DNA from: JADFUZ01 sp034430415
Lineage (GTDB): Bacteria; Chloroflexota; Dehalococcoidia; GIF9; AB-539-J10
Assembly (NCBI GenBank): GCA_034430415.1
Contig: DAOUEN010000060.1
Location: 1 to 10,130 of the forward strand
Direction of reading: 5' to 3'
Length of the DNA: 10,130 bases
Below are positions 1 through 6,534 of this stretch, in pieces. Positions within the stretch are counted from its first letter, which is position 1, and the number at the start of each line of letters is the position of its first letter. Below the pieces are notes generated by a model, which was not told the origin of the DNA, did not search any database, and saw nothing but the letters and a program-made list of their open reading frames with translations. Made by a program: the position numbers and the translations under genes.

Positions 1-329
1 TGTTGAATGAGGCACACGTAATTGCTATCGCCGTAGAAAACAATTACCGCCGACTTGGAGTAGGCGAAGACCTGCTCATTGCCATCATAGAGCTGGCGGC
101 CAGCTTGAATGCTGACTTCATCACCTTGGAGGTACGCGCCTCGAACACGATGGCACAGGCACTCTATGAGAAGTATGATTTCCGTGTGGTTGGCAGGCGC
201 TCTGGCTATTACTCAGACAACGGCGAAGATGCTGTGCTTATGAGCACGGACAGTATTACGTCAGACCAATTCACGGCGCATTGCCAGCAATTGAAGGAAG
301 CTCACAGGCGGAAGTGGAAGGACAGCTAG
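1..329 (+). CDS. rimI: Ribosomal-protein-alanine N-acetyltransferase RimI, C-terminal part (5' end outside window)
   Basis: This is the C-terminal 108 codons of a GNAT acetyltransferase that enters from the left edge already in frame, so the true start is not visible. RimI acetylates the N-terminal alanine of ribosomal protein bS18 using acetyl-CoA in the cytoplasm. Visible family marks, numbered from the first full codon, are the EAHVIAIAV strand, the acetyl-CoA pyrophosphate loop RRLGVG (17-22), the LEVRASN strand (42-48), the ALYEKYDF segment (53-60) and the terminal YYSDNGEDAVLM (69-80). About 27 residues follow the usual family end. The stop is TAG at 327-329, at a normal place for the family. 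It converges on sepCysS across a 26-base gap in which I see no terminator. The family call is strong. RimI rather than another GNAT protein rests on the VRASN and ALYEK pattern. Confidence 0.88.
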   Translation, partial: LNEAHVIAIAVENNYRRLGVGEDLLIAIIELAASLNADFITLEVRASNTMAQALYEKYDFRVVGRRSGYYSDNGEDAVLMSTDSITSDQFTAHCQQLKEAHRRKWKDS

Positions 330-355
330 GCGGCTGGAGTCTCAACAAGGGCATC

Positions 356-1483
356 TCACCCATACTTTCCTAGAATATCTCTGAAGGAATCGACAACAAA
401 ACCCAACTGCTCTTTGTCAGCGGCAAACGTTGAGACCTTGACGGTTCTAGTCATCCCTGGCTGTAACCCCCAGATTCCTCTTGTCTTCAACTCCTTGTAG
501 AGGAAATATCCCCTGTCTCGAACACGTTTGGAGATGTCGTAGAACATTGGCGTTTCAAAGGCCAACAGATCATGTCTATGCGGCTTCTCTCCCAGTTGCT
601 TGAATCCCAGCCTCTCCAACTCAGCGGAAAACCACTGCGCTTTGGATACCTGCTCATCCCAATGACCGACCCTTTCCTCAACTTGAGGGAAAGAGGCCAT
701 AAGTGTGACTAGCGGCACACCTCGCAAGGTGCAGCCGAGACACTCAACCTGCTTGTTGCCATGGGCCTTGGACTTCCTCAAGACCACTTCCTCCCATTTC
801 TTCCTCATTCCCAGCACCCCAGAAGGCCCAGCAGAAGCCATGCTCTTATGGCCGCTGCCAATAATGAAATCGGCACCCAGGTCATCCATTCTGGCTGGCA
901 TTCTGCCAACGGCGTATGCGGCATTCAATACATACGGAATATCATAGTGCAGAGCTACTTCTCCCAGTCTCCTGGCATCAGGAAGATTCCCGTATTTGCC
1001 ATCTGGATAGGTCAGGACAATCAACCTTGGCTCATGTTTTTCTATAAGCGGCCCGTATTCATCTACGTTGATTACGAACTCTGGATAACCGGAGTGCGCC
1101 ACCTCAATCACTTCCAGCCCTACCCTCTCAGCAGCAACCGCAGTGGTATAGTGTCTATTGCCGTCAACGATAACTGAGTCGCCGGGGTTAGCCATAGAAT
1201 GCATCACCATGAACACGCCATCCCTCGCCCCATAGGTGACGGCGGCAACCTCACAGCCCAGAAAACGAGGCAGAATTTCGCGCACAAACTGCCGTACAGG
1301 GGGGATTGTTATGTCACTCAAGTCGCCCGAGCAGAAGTCGCACACCGAATAGCCATCCCCAAATTCCGTCAATGCCTCTCTAGCAGCATCGGTGAGGATC
1401 CCGCCCGCCTGCAGAGGCATTATATTAATCATGCCTCTATGCGGGCTGCGCAGTGGGGCAAGTTTCTGTGGCACCTTACTCAC
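356..1483 (-). CDS. O-phosphoseryl-tRNA(Cys):Cys-tRNA synthase (SepCysS)
   Basis: This 375-residue PLP enzyme converts O-phosphoseryl-tRNA(Cys) to Cys-tRNA(Cys), replacing the phosphate with sulfur. It is the second step of RNA-dependent cysteine synthesis. Length and order match the archaeal family: an N-terminal CDFC at 48-51, PLP-pocket segments TYGARDG (83-89) and DGNRHYTT (107-114), the GSGHKSMASAGPSG stretch with Schiff-base Lys213, and a CLGC pair at 248-251. In archaeal SepCysS three cysteines (two in an N-terminal CxxC and one near residue 247-272) are needed for sulfur transfer, and counterparts of all are present. The start is GTG at 1483-1481. The sepS stop TAA lies inside the first codons, giving an 8-base overlap, and GAGAAG upstream is a modest ribosome site. 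No SepCysE-like domain is fused; only about 17 basic residues precede the conserved core. A selenocysteine-type SepSecS or a cysteine desulfurase is less likely because of the CxxC, the lysine context and the adjacent sepS. Confidence 0.93.
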   Translation of the reverse strand: MSKVPQKLAPLRSPHRGMINIMPLQAGGILTDAAREALTEFGDGYSVCDFCSGDLSDITIPPVRQFVREILPRFLGCEVAAVTYGARDGVFMVMHSMANPGDSVIVDGNRHYTTAVAAERVGLEVIEVAHSGYPEFVINVDEYGPLIEKHEPRLIVLTYPDGKYGNLPDARRLGEVALHYDIPYVLNAAYAVGRMPARMDDLGADFIIGSGHKSMASAGPSGVLGMRKKWEEVVLRKSKAHGNKQVECLGCTLRGVPLVTLMASFPQVEERVGHWDEQVSKAQWFSAELERLGFKQLGEKPHRHDLLAFETPMFYDISKRVRDRGYFLYKELKTRGIWGLQPGMTRTVKVSTFAADKEQLGFVVDSFRDILGKYG

Positions 1484-3017
1484 TGTGTGCTTCTCGGGAC
1501 TTTTCCCGTAATACGTGTGCCTTTATGGTCACGAACACGGCACCGCCAACCCCTATCGGTTTCTGTTGCCCTTCTATATACTGTCGTATGGCTTCAGGGA
1601 TTTGCAGGTTGAGGTCAGAGAGGTGTTTTACTGTCTTCACCTGGTAGACAATGTCATTGTCGCTCTTCTCCACTAAGGCCGCCGCTCCCATTGCTATACC
1701 ACGCATATAGTTCACCCCTGTCCATACTCCTGAGGCGACGACGTCGCTATAGATAGTACCGCCAGCCACGCAAATCTCGTTGAAGCCAGCTGGTCCAATT
1801 AGCCTCTTGCCCGCTTCTTCCTCTACGACCCATACCTCAACAGAGTCATCACTCCAAGCCAAGAACTCACATGGCGCTACCTCATCTTTGTGCTCTCGAG
1901 CAATCCCCTCAATCGCCTTCGCCATCTCCTTTGCTCTATCGCTCACAGGGCTGGAGATATACCCAACGGACTTCGCGATCTCTTCGTCCGAAGACTCAAA
2001 AACCGAGAACTGAGGGAATACCAGTCCTCTCACATCATCCGCTTCAGACAATACCATCGCCAGACGCTCAATACCTATTCCAGCATTGAACACAGGATAT
2101 CTGATGTCGAAATTTGCCAAGGCTATGGGTGAGTACATTCCAATATCAGCGATTTCGACCAGATCTCCCCTGGACGTAGCGAAGACCTCTTCTTCGTGGC
2201 CAGGGGCGTAGTACTTGGACGTTGCAGCCTTCCTCTCAAACTTGACATCTGCAAAACCATATTGCTTTAGGACTCCCTCCGTTATCGCCCTTCCAGCGGC
2301 CAAAGACATCTCAGGATCCATTATCACCAGCGACGCCGAATGATGAACCCTCAAATGGTGGGCATCTTCCCTTTGCTCATTACGATAGCGTGGGCCCACC
2401 GAGAACAGGCACAGCGGCAACCCTGCCCGGTCTTGCAGCGCAGCCAAGGTGTGAAACCATGTAGCTGTCATATGGCTTCTCAGAGTCTTGTTGCTCGGCA
2501 AAGGCCGAAGGCTGTAGAGCTCGGGGAAGACCTTGTCCACTATCTCGGTAGCCTGGTAATCGGAAATGCCCAGTCCATTCATTAGCTTCTCAATAAGGTC
2601 ATCTGCCTCGATATCGCCCTTCTTATACCCTCTCAGGATCATCTGCAGGCTCTCAACATCAACCTTCCTCCCCGCTATCTTCTCGACCTGGCCCATTTTC
2701 CGGGCGCTCACTCCTATCTCAGAGCGAGGCAACTCCGCCAAGTAGAAGGCCCTATCGAGAATGACCCGAGACTCAGGCCCGTATTGCTTCACCACGTCGC
2801 TATCGGGCAGGATCGTCAGGTTCTCCACCTCGTCAAAGCCGAGGTTCAGCAGGATTTCCCTGGATTTCTGTATCAGTTCGCGCAGGGGGTGAGGTTTGCC
2901 TTTGCCCGGCAAGCTTACTCTGGTGTCAGTTGGAATATACCCTGCAGTCGACATCCAAGCTTCGACGAAACTCCTTCTTGCCTGCTCCTTTATTTGGCTT
3001 AAGTCGAACTCGGCCAT
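1476..3017 (-). CDS. sepS: O-phosphoserine--tRNA(Cys) ligase (SepRS)
   Basis: This 513-residue class II aminoacyl-tRNA synthetase, related to PheRS alpha, charges tRNA-Cys with O-phosphoserine using ATP. Motif 2 is the GPRYRNEQRED stretch (208-218) and motif 3 is GIGIERLAM (313-321). Phosphoserine-pocket residues known from archaeal SepRS appear in context: SHMTAT (181-186, with His182 and Thr184) and HHSASL (225-230, with Ser227 and Ser229). The N-terminal FVEAW, LPGKGKPHPL (36-45) and ENLTILPDSDVVKQYGP (65-81) also fit SepRS. Residues beyond about 340 form the C-terminal domain expected to read the tRNA-Cys anticodon. Length is close to archaeal enzymes. The ATG start is at 3017-3015. TGAGGA just upstream serves as ribosome site and also contains the pncC stop, so translation should be coupled. 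The gene runs straight into sepCysS. In bacteria this gene is rare and known mainly from Chloroflexi and Parcubacteria; an ancient transfer from archaea is the usual explanation. Confidence 0.94.
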   Translation of the reverse strand: MAEFDLSQIKEQARRSFVEAWMSTAGYIPTDTRVSLPGKGKPHPLRELIQKSREILLNLGFDEVENLTILPDSDVVKQYGPESRVILDRAFYLAELPRSEIGVSARKMGQVEKIAGRKVDVESLQMILRGYKKGDIEADDLIEKLMNGLGISDYQATEIVDKVFPELYSLRPLPSNKTLRSHMTATWFHTLAALQDRAGLPLCLFSVGPRYRNEQREDAHHLRVHHSASLVIMDPEMSLAAGRAITEGVLKQYGFADVKFERKAATSKYYAPGHEEEVFATSRGDLVEIADIGMYSPIALANFDIRYPVFNAGIGIERLAMVLSEADDVRGLVFPQFSVFESSDEEIAKSVGYISSPVSDRAKEMAKAIEGIAREHKDEVAPCEFLAWSDDSVEVWVVEEEAGKRLIGPAGFNEICVAGGTIYSDVVASGVWTGVNYMRGIAMGAAALVEKSDNDIVYQVKTVKHLSDLNLQIPEAIRQYIEGQQKPIGVGGAVFVTIKAHVLREKSREAHSE

Positions 3018-3026
3018 GCTTGGTCC

Positions 3027-3533
3027 TCACTCCAGCGGAATGAATTGCAGCAAATACTGTTTCAGTGTATTCAGTATTTCTTCAGCAGCATCCCGCTTGT
3101 TTTCTTCTCTGCCGCCCCGAAACATATGCCCTTTGCTCAGACTACCCTCTCTAGCCGCCAAGCCAAGGTAAAACAGCCCCACGGGCTTGCCAAGACTACC
3201 GCCGGAGGGACCGGCAATTCCAGTATCTGCAATGCATATGTCCACACCCAGCACCCTTCTCCCACCCTCAGCCATCTCTATTGCCGTCTGCTCGCTGACA
3301 GCTCCATGCGCTTCGATAGTCCTGCTATCCACCCCCAGAACGTTGATCTTCACTTCATTGCTATAGGCCACTACGGAGCCCCCAAAGTAGTCAGAGCTGC
3401 CTGGCACATCGGTAAGCCTATCGGCCACTCTGCCGCCAGTAGCTGACTCGGCCGTGCCTATGCTCAATGACCTGCCTGTTTGAACCCGGTATCTTGCCAG
3501 CAGTTGAGCAATCTCTACTTCGGGTTTTGCCAC
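3027..3533 (-). CDS. pncC: Nicotinamide-nucleotide amidohydrolase PncC (stand-alone CinA C-terminal domain)
   Basis: This 168-residue protein is the size of a single CinA C-terminal domain, without the N-terminal MoeA-like half found in full CinA. PncC deamidates nicotinamide mononucleotide to nicotinate mononucleotide in the pyridine nucleotide cycle. The visible motifs are GTAESATGG (26-34, with likely nucleophile Ser30), VVAYSNEVK (54-62, with Lys62), GAVSEQ (77-82), GIAGPSGGSLGKPVG (105-119) and FRGGREENKRDAA (138-150). The start is GTG at 3533-3531, with GGAG in GGAGACAG as ribosome site. It is the first gene of the block leading to sepS and sepCysS: its TGA stop is 9 bases from the sepS ATG and within the sepS ribosome site. 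No functional link between NMN deamidation and cysteine synthesis is known to me. A weak -10-like TAGAAT at 3551-3546 has no good -35, so read-through from the upstream 5S promoter is possible. Confidence 0.9.
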   Translation of the reverse strand: MAKPEVEIAQLLARYRVQTGRSLSIGTAESATGGRVADRLTDVPGSSDYFGGSVVAYSNEVKINVLGVDSRTIEAHGAVSEQTAIEMAEGGRRVLGVDICIADTGIAGPSGGSLGKPVGLFYLGLAAREGSLSKGHMFRGGREENKRDAAEEILNTLKQYLLQFIPLE

Positions 3534-3742
3534 CTGTCTCCAGCTATTCTAGCAGTTTCCCCCTGTCCGAATTCCACACCTCCGAGCGAGCCAAGTATCA
3601 TAAGAGCCTATCCAGCCATCGCTGCCCACACAATAAACGATAATTCTCTGATCGAGAGTGTGGCTGACGGTATCAGAAACAAGGAGGATTTGCACTTATC
3701 AGGATGGTTCGGCACAGCGCGTGGACAGAGTAATGAGAAGCC

Positions 3743-3860
3743 TCCTGGCAACGACATATTTTCCCGAGGGGTTGCCCCCTAAGTATCGTCTGTGCTGGAG
3801 CGTTTCACTTCCGTGTTCGGGATGGTAACGGGTGGTTCCACTCCGCTCTAGTCACCAAGA
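3743..3860 (-). rRNA. rrf: 5S ribosomal RNA, not linked to a 23S gene
   Basis: The minus strand carries the core bacterial 5S sequence: GGAACCACCCGTTACCAT, then CCCGAACACGGAAGTGAAAC, then ACTTAGGGGGCAACCCC, and the closing GTTGCCAGGA. UCUUGG at the 5' end (3860) pairs with CCAGGA at the 3' end (3743), giving a 118-base molecule of normal size. The pairing continues six more pairs outward (GGAGCU with GGCUUC, allowing G-U), forming a 12-pair stem that could be a processing stem of the precursor. A promoter lies directly upstream and a plus-strand DUF72 gene begins at 3923, so no 23S gene precedes it. Ends are placed by helix I pairing and may be off by one or two bases. No T-run terminator is evident downstream. 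Confidence 0.93.
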
Positions 3861-3877
3861 AGCTCCTCTGAGTCAAT

Positions 3878-3907
3878 AGTATAATATATCGTCAGACATA
3901 GATTCAA
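3878..3907 (-). promoter_or_regulatory. Sigma70-type promoter of the 5S rRNA gene
   Basis: On the minus strand a -35 TTGAAT (3907-3902) and a -10 TATACT (3883-3878) are separated by 18 bases. Transcription would start near 3871-3869, about ten bases before the mature 5S end and just outside the 12-pair processing stem. On the opposite strand the same AT-rich patch contains a perfect TATAAT (3880-3885), which could serve the divergent DUF72 gene, although no clear -35 lies 16-18 bases before it. Confidence 0.6.
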
Positions 3908-3922
3908 GTCCGCTGGATAGCA

Positions 3923-4708
3923 ATGAAAGACAGACCGCCAGACAGGGTTCATATTGGTTGCAGCGGATGGTACTATGACCACTGGCATAGCTTGTATTAC
4001 CCTCAAGGGCTGCCCAAGGCAAAATGGCTACAGTTCTACGCCAATCAATTTGACACTGTAGAGCTCAATAACAGTTTCTACCATCTGCCTTCTGAGAAGA
4101 CTTTCGCCACCTGGCGCGAGTCCACACCCGACAATTTCATCTTTGCCGTCAAAGTGAGTCGCTTCATTACTCACATCAAGCGACTCAGAAATCTGGGCTC
4201 AGCGATGGACAGGTTTCTGACACGCGCCGCATTGCTGAAAGAGAAACTCGGCCCCCTCCTGTACCAACTCCCACCCAACATGAAGCGCAACGATGAATTG
4301 CTGCGGAGCTTCGTATCTGCGTTACCTCCAGAGTATCAGCACGTCTTTGAGTTTCGCCACGAATCGTGGATCGATTACTCCGTTTTTCGTATTCTGCAGG
4401 AGTACAAGATCGGCCTGTGCGTCTTCGATATGCCCGACTTCAGTTGCCCTCTCGTTGCCACCGGCGACTTCGCCTACATCCGTTTTCATGGCAGCGAGAG
4501 CTTGTATTCTAGCTGCTATTCTAACGAAGAGCTATCCCGATGGGCGCTAAGAATCATTCAGCTAGCTGGAGAAGTTAGAGATGTCTATATCTACTTCAAT
4601 AATGACGCTGAAGCTTTCGCCGTAAGAAACGCCTTGAGTCTGTCGAAGCTCATAAGTACTGTTTCAGTTTCCGAGCTAAGACCAGACTCACCCCCTTCAC
4701 TTGGCTGA
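3923..4708 (+). CDS. DUF72 (YecE-like) family protein
   Basis: This 261-residue protein belongs to the DUF72 family, a TIM-barrel fold whose biochemical activity is not firmly established. Diagnostic segments run in the usual order: IGCSGWYYDHW (11-21), FYANQFDTVELNNSFYHLPS (38-57), FAVKVSRFITH (74-84), LGPLLYQLPP (109-118), FEFRHESW (142-149), FDMPDF (168-173), AYIRFHG (184-190) and YIYFNNDAEAFAVRNA (222-237). The family normally ends soon after the last segment. Here about 24 residues follow, and most of them lie over the end of convergent uvrC (59 bases shared). The start is ATG at 3923 with only a weak GGA upstream. It diverges from the 5S gene and may use the TATAAT at 3880-3885. Family call is firm; no function is assigned. 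Confidence 0.9.
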   Translation: MKDRPPDRVHIGCSGWYYDHWHSLYYPQGLPKAKWLQFYANQFDTVELNNSFYHLPSEKTFATWRESTPDNFIFAVKVSRFITHIKRLRNLGSAMDRFLTRAALLKEKLGPLLYQLPPNMKRNDELLRSFVSALPPEYQHVFEFRHESWIDYSVFRILQEYKIGLCVFDMPDFSCPLVATGDFAYIRFHGSESLYSSCYSNEELSRWALRIIQLAGEVRDVYIYFNNDAEAFAVRNALSLSKLISTVSVSELRPDSPPSLG

Positions 4709-6464
4709 GTTCCACTGCTGAAGCATCCTTCATGCCTCGAACTGAGCCAAACCTTCTGAGCAGCGCGGTCTTCCGTTTGGGACCAATGCCTGGAACGACA
4801 TCCAGAAGCGAGGCAGTGCCCTGCTTGAGCCGCAACTTGCGGTGATATGTCACAGCGAATCGGTGTGCTTCGTCGCGTGCTCTCTGAAGAATGTGAAGAG
4901 CAGAGGAATCCGCCGACATGACGATTGCATCAGGCCGGCCTGATACAAAGACCTCTTCATTTTCCTTGGCTAAGCTAGCCACAGGAATAGAATCGAGCCT
5001 CAGCTCACGAGTCACTTCCAAAGCAGCATTGAGATGCCCTTTGCCACCATCAATAAGGATCAGGTCAGGCATGAGTGCCCAGTTGCCCTCCCCTGACAGG
5101 CCTCTCCTGAACCTTCGCCTGAGCATATCTTGCATCATCGCGTAGTCGTCAGCACAACGCACTGCTCCTATGCGGAAGTGTCGATAGTGCGCTGGTCTTG
5201 GCAAGCCTCTTTCGAAGACAACAGCAGCGCCTACAGCCAAAGCGCCTCGAATATTGGAGATGTCATAGGCCTCTATCCTCATCGGTACTTCAGGCAGGCA
5301 GAGCTTCACCTGCAGTTCTCTCAGACCGGAGGCTATAGCCTCGGAGTTCATCTGCGTAGTCCCGACTAGCTGCAATCCTGTATCGGCGTTCCCTGCCACC
5401 ATATCTACCAGATGTCTCTTGGCTCCTCGACGCGGAACCTCGAGTCTTACGCTCCCACCTCTCCGGCTTCCCAACCACTCGGAAAGCACAGGCGATTCGT
5501 CTACTGGATGTTGAAGCCATATTGCCGATGGTATGTATGAAGCCGAGGCATAGAATTGCTTCACGAAGTCGGCCATTGTCTGGCTGGGCCTCTCATCGCA
5601 GATGCCCTCCATAACGAAATGGTCACGGCCAATCAGCTTGCTATTGCGAACGAAAAAGACTTCCACATAGGCCTGCTCTCCATTCTGCGCCAGGGCAATG
5701 ACATCTTGCTCACCCCTTAGCGCTACTGCAATCTTCTGCCCTTCTATGACGTTCTCGATAGCGCGAATCTGGTCACGAAGCAAAGCGGCCTTCTCGAACT
5801 CAAGTCTCCGGACAGCCACCTTCATATCTTCGTTAAGTCCACGAAGCACAAGCTCAGGCTTGCCCTCCAAGAACAGGATAATCTGATGTATCACTTCCCG
5901 ATATCTCTCGTTGCTCACAGCGCCGATGCACGGCCCAAGGCAGCGGTGAATATAGTAATCCAGACAAGGCCGTTCATCGGTACCGCTGATCTTCCTAGTA
6001 CAGGAGCGGACGGGGAAAATTCTCTTTATTAGGCTCAGGGTTTTTCTCACTGAGCCGGCGCTGGCAGAAGGGCCAAAATACCTAGCCCCATCCGCTTGCT
6101 TGTGCCGAGTGATATAGATGCCTGGCCAAGGCTCGTTAGTGCTCACCTTCAGATAGGGGAAAGACTTGTCGTCCTTAAGGCGTACATTGTAACGGGGACG
6201 GTATTTCTTGATCATATCGCACTCAAGGATGAGGGCTTCTTGCTCAGAGCTGGCAACCACAAACTCAAGAGCGTCTATCCTGGACATAAGCTGTCGCACT
6301 CGTAATGACACACTGCCGGGAGCACCAAAGTAGCCTTTTACTCGGCTGGCCAAATTGACAGCTTTGCCCACGTAAATGACCTTTCCCTGTCTATCCCTGA
6401 ATAGATAGACCCCGGGCCTTGCCGGCAGATCTCCCAATTGCTCTTCCAGTCGCGATAACCTCAT
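4650..6464 (-). CDS. uvrC: Excinuclease ABC subunit C (UvrC)
   Basis: UvrC makes both incisions in nucleotide excision repair after UvrA and UvrB have located the lesion. All parts are in order over 604 residues. The GIY-YIG nuclease (3' incision) is at about 13-95, with GVYLF (18-22) and VIYVGKA (29-35). Four cysteines at 155, 167, 175 and 179 match the positions of the iron-sulfur ligands known in UvrC. The UVR motif that contacts UvrB is at about 208-240. The RNase H-like nuclease (5' incision) includes AYDISNIRG (399-407, Asp401), LILIDGGKGHLNA (468-480, Asp472) and AHRFAVTYHR (533-542). Tandem helix-hairpin-helix motifs are at 554-604 (VPGIGPKR and VKGVSLVLA). Nothing catalytic is missing. 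The ATG at 6464 is chosen because the family begins there; there is no ribosome site, and the predicted promoter would give an almost leaderless message. The last 59 bases overlap the convergent DUF72 gene. Confidence 0.97.
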   Translation of the reverse strand: MRLSRLEEQLGDLPARPGVYLFRDRQGKVIYVGKAVNLASRVKGYFGAPGSVSLRVRQLMSRIDALEFVVASSEQEALILECDMIKKYRPRYNVRLKDDKSFPYLKVSTNEPWPGIYITRHKQADGARYFGPSASAGSVRKTLSLIKRIFPVRSCTRKISGTDERPCLDYYIHRCLGPCIGAVSNERYREVIHQIILFLEGKPELVLRGLNEDMKVAVRRLEFEKAALLRDQIRAIENVIEGQKIAVALRGEQDVIALAQNGEQAYVEVFFVRNSKLIGRDHFVMEGICDERPSQTMADFVKQFYASASYIPSAIWLQHPVDESPVLSEWLGSRRGGSVRLEVPRRGAKRHLVDMVAGNADTGLQLVGTTQMNSEAIASGLRELQVKLCLPEVPMRIEAYDISNIRGALAVGAAVVFERGLPRPAHYRHFRIGAVRCADDYAMMQDMLRRRFRRGLSGEGNWALMPDLILIDGGKGHLNAALEVTRELRLDSIPVASLAKENEEVFVSGRPDAIVMSADSSALHILQRARDEAHRFAVTYHRKLRLKQGTASLLDVVPGIGPKRKTALLRRFGSVRGMKDASAVELSQVKGVSLVLARKLKQYL

Positions 6465-6473
6465 GCCAAATGC

Positions 6474-6502
6474 ATTGTAACAACTGCCTTTTGCGCGGGC
6501 AA
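6474..6502 (-). promoter_or_regulatory. Predicted uvrC promoter
   Basis: On the minus strand TTGCCC (6502-6497) and TACAAT (6479-6474) are 17 bases apart, matching the sigma70 consensus at 4 of 6 and 5 of 6 positions. The start of transcription would fall near 6467-6466, only two or three bases before the uvrC ATG at 6464, so the message would be essentially leaderless. The -35 box lies inside a near-palindrome at 6486-6507. Confidence 0.5.
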
Positions 6503-6507
6503 AATGC
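6486..6507. repeat. 22-base imperfect palindrome, possible operator between uvrC and the xer gene
   Basis: The plus strand reads GCCTTTTGC, a GCGG spacer, then GCAAAATGC; the nine-base arms match as inverted repeats at 8 of 9 positions, with a perfect TTTTGC/GCAAAA core. It covers the uvrC -35 box and sits about where the -35 of the divergent recombinase gene would be. This is the size and form of a dimeric repressor site. It does not match the classical E. coli (CTG-N10-CAG) or Gram-positive (GAAC-N4-GTTC) LexA sites. The role is inferred from position only. Confidence 0.4.
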
Positions 6508-6534
6508 TTTTCGTTGTGATAAAATGGGTAGCTA

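Noticed and set aside
327..329. TAG stop of rimI as a possible pyrrolysine codon, since SepRS-bearing Chloroflexi often use pyrrolysine
   Set aside because: The family domain is already complete before this codon and reading on leads into antisense sepCysS; the argC TAG is likewise at the normal family end.
761..1612. Plus-strand frames opposite sepCysS and sepS
   Set aside because: They are antisense to strongly conserved coding sequence and have no domain or ribosome site.
3606..3660. Nested inverted repeat (CCACAC/GTGTGG with inner TCTC/GAGA) after the 5S gene as a terminator
   Set aside because: The arms are short, the loop is large and no T-run follows on the minus strand.
3480..3782. 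100-codon plus-strand frame
   Set aside because: It crosses the pncC start and the antisense strand of the 5S rRNA and has no recognisable protein features.
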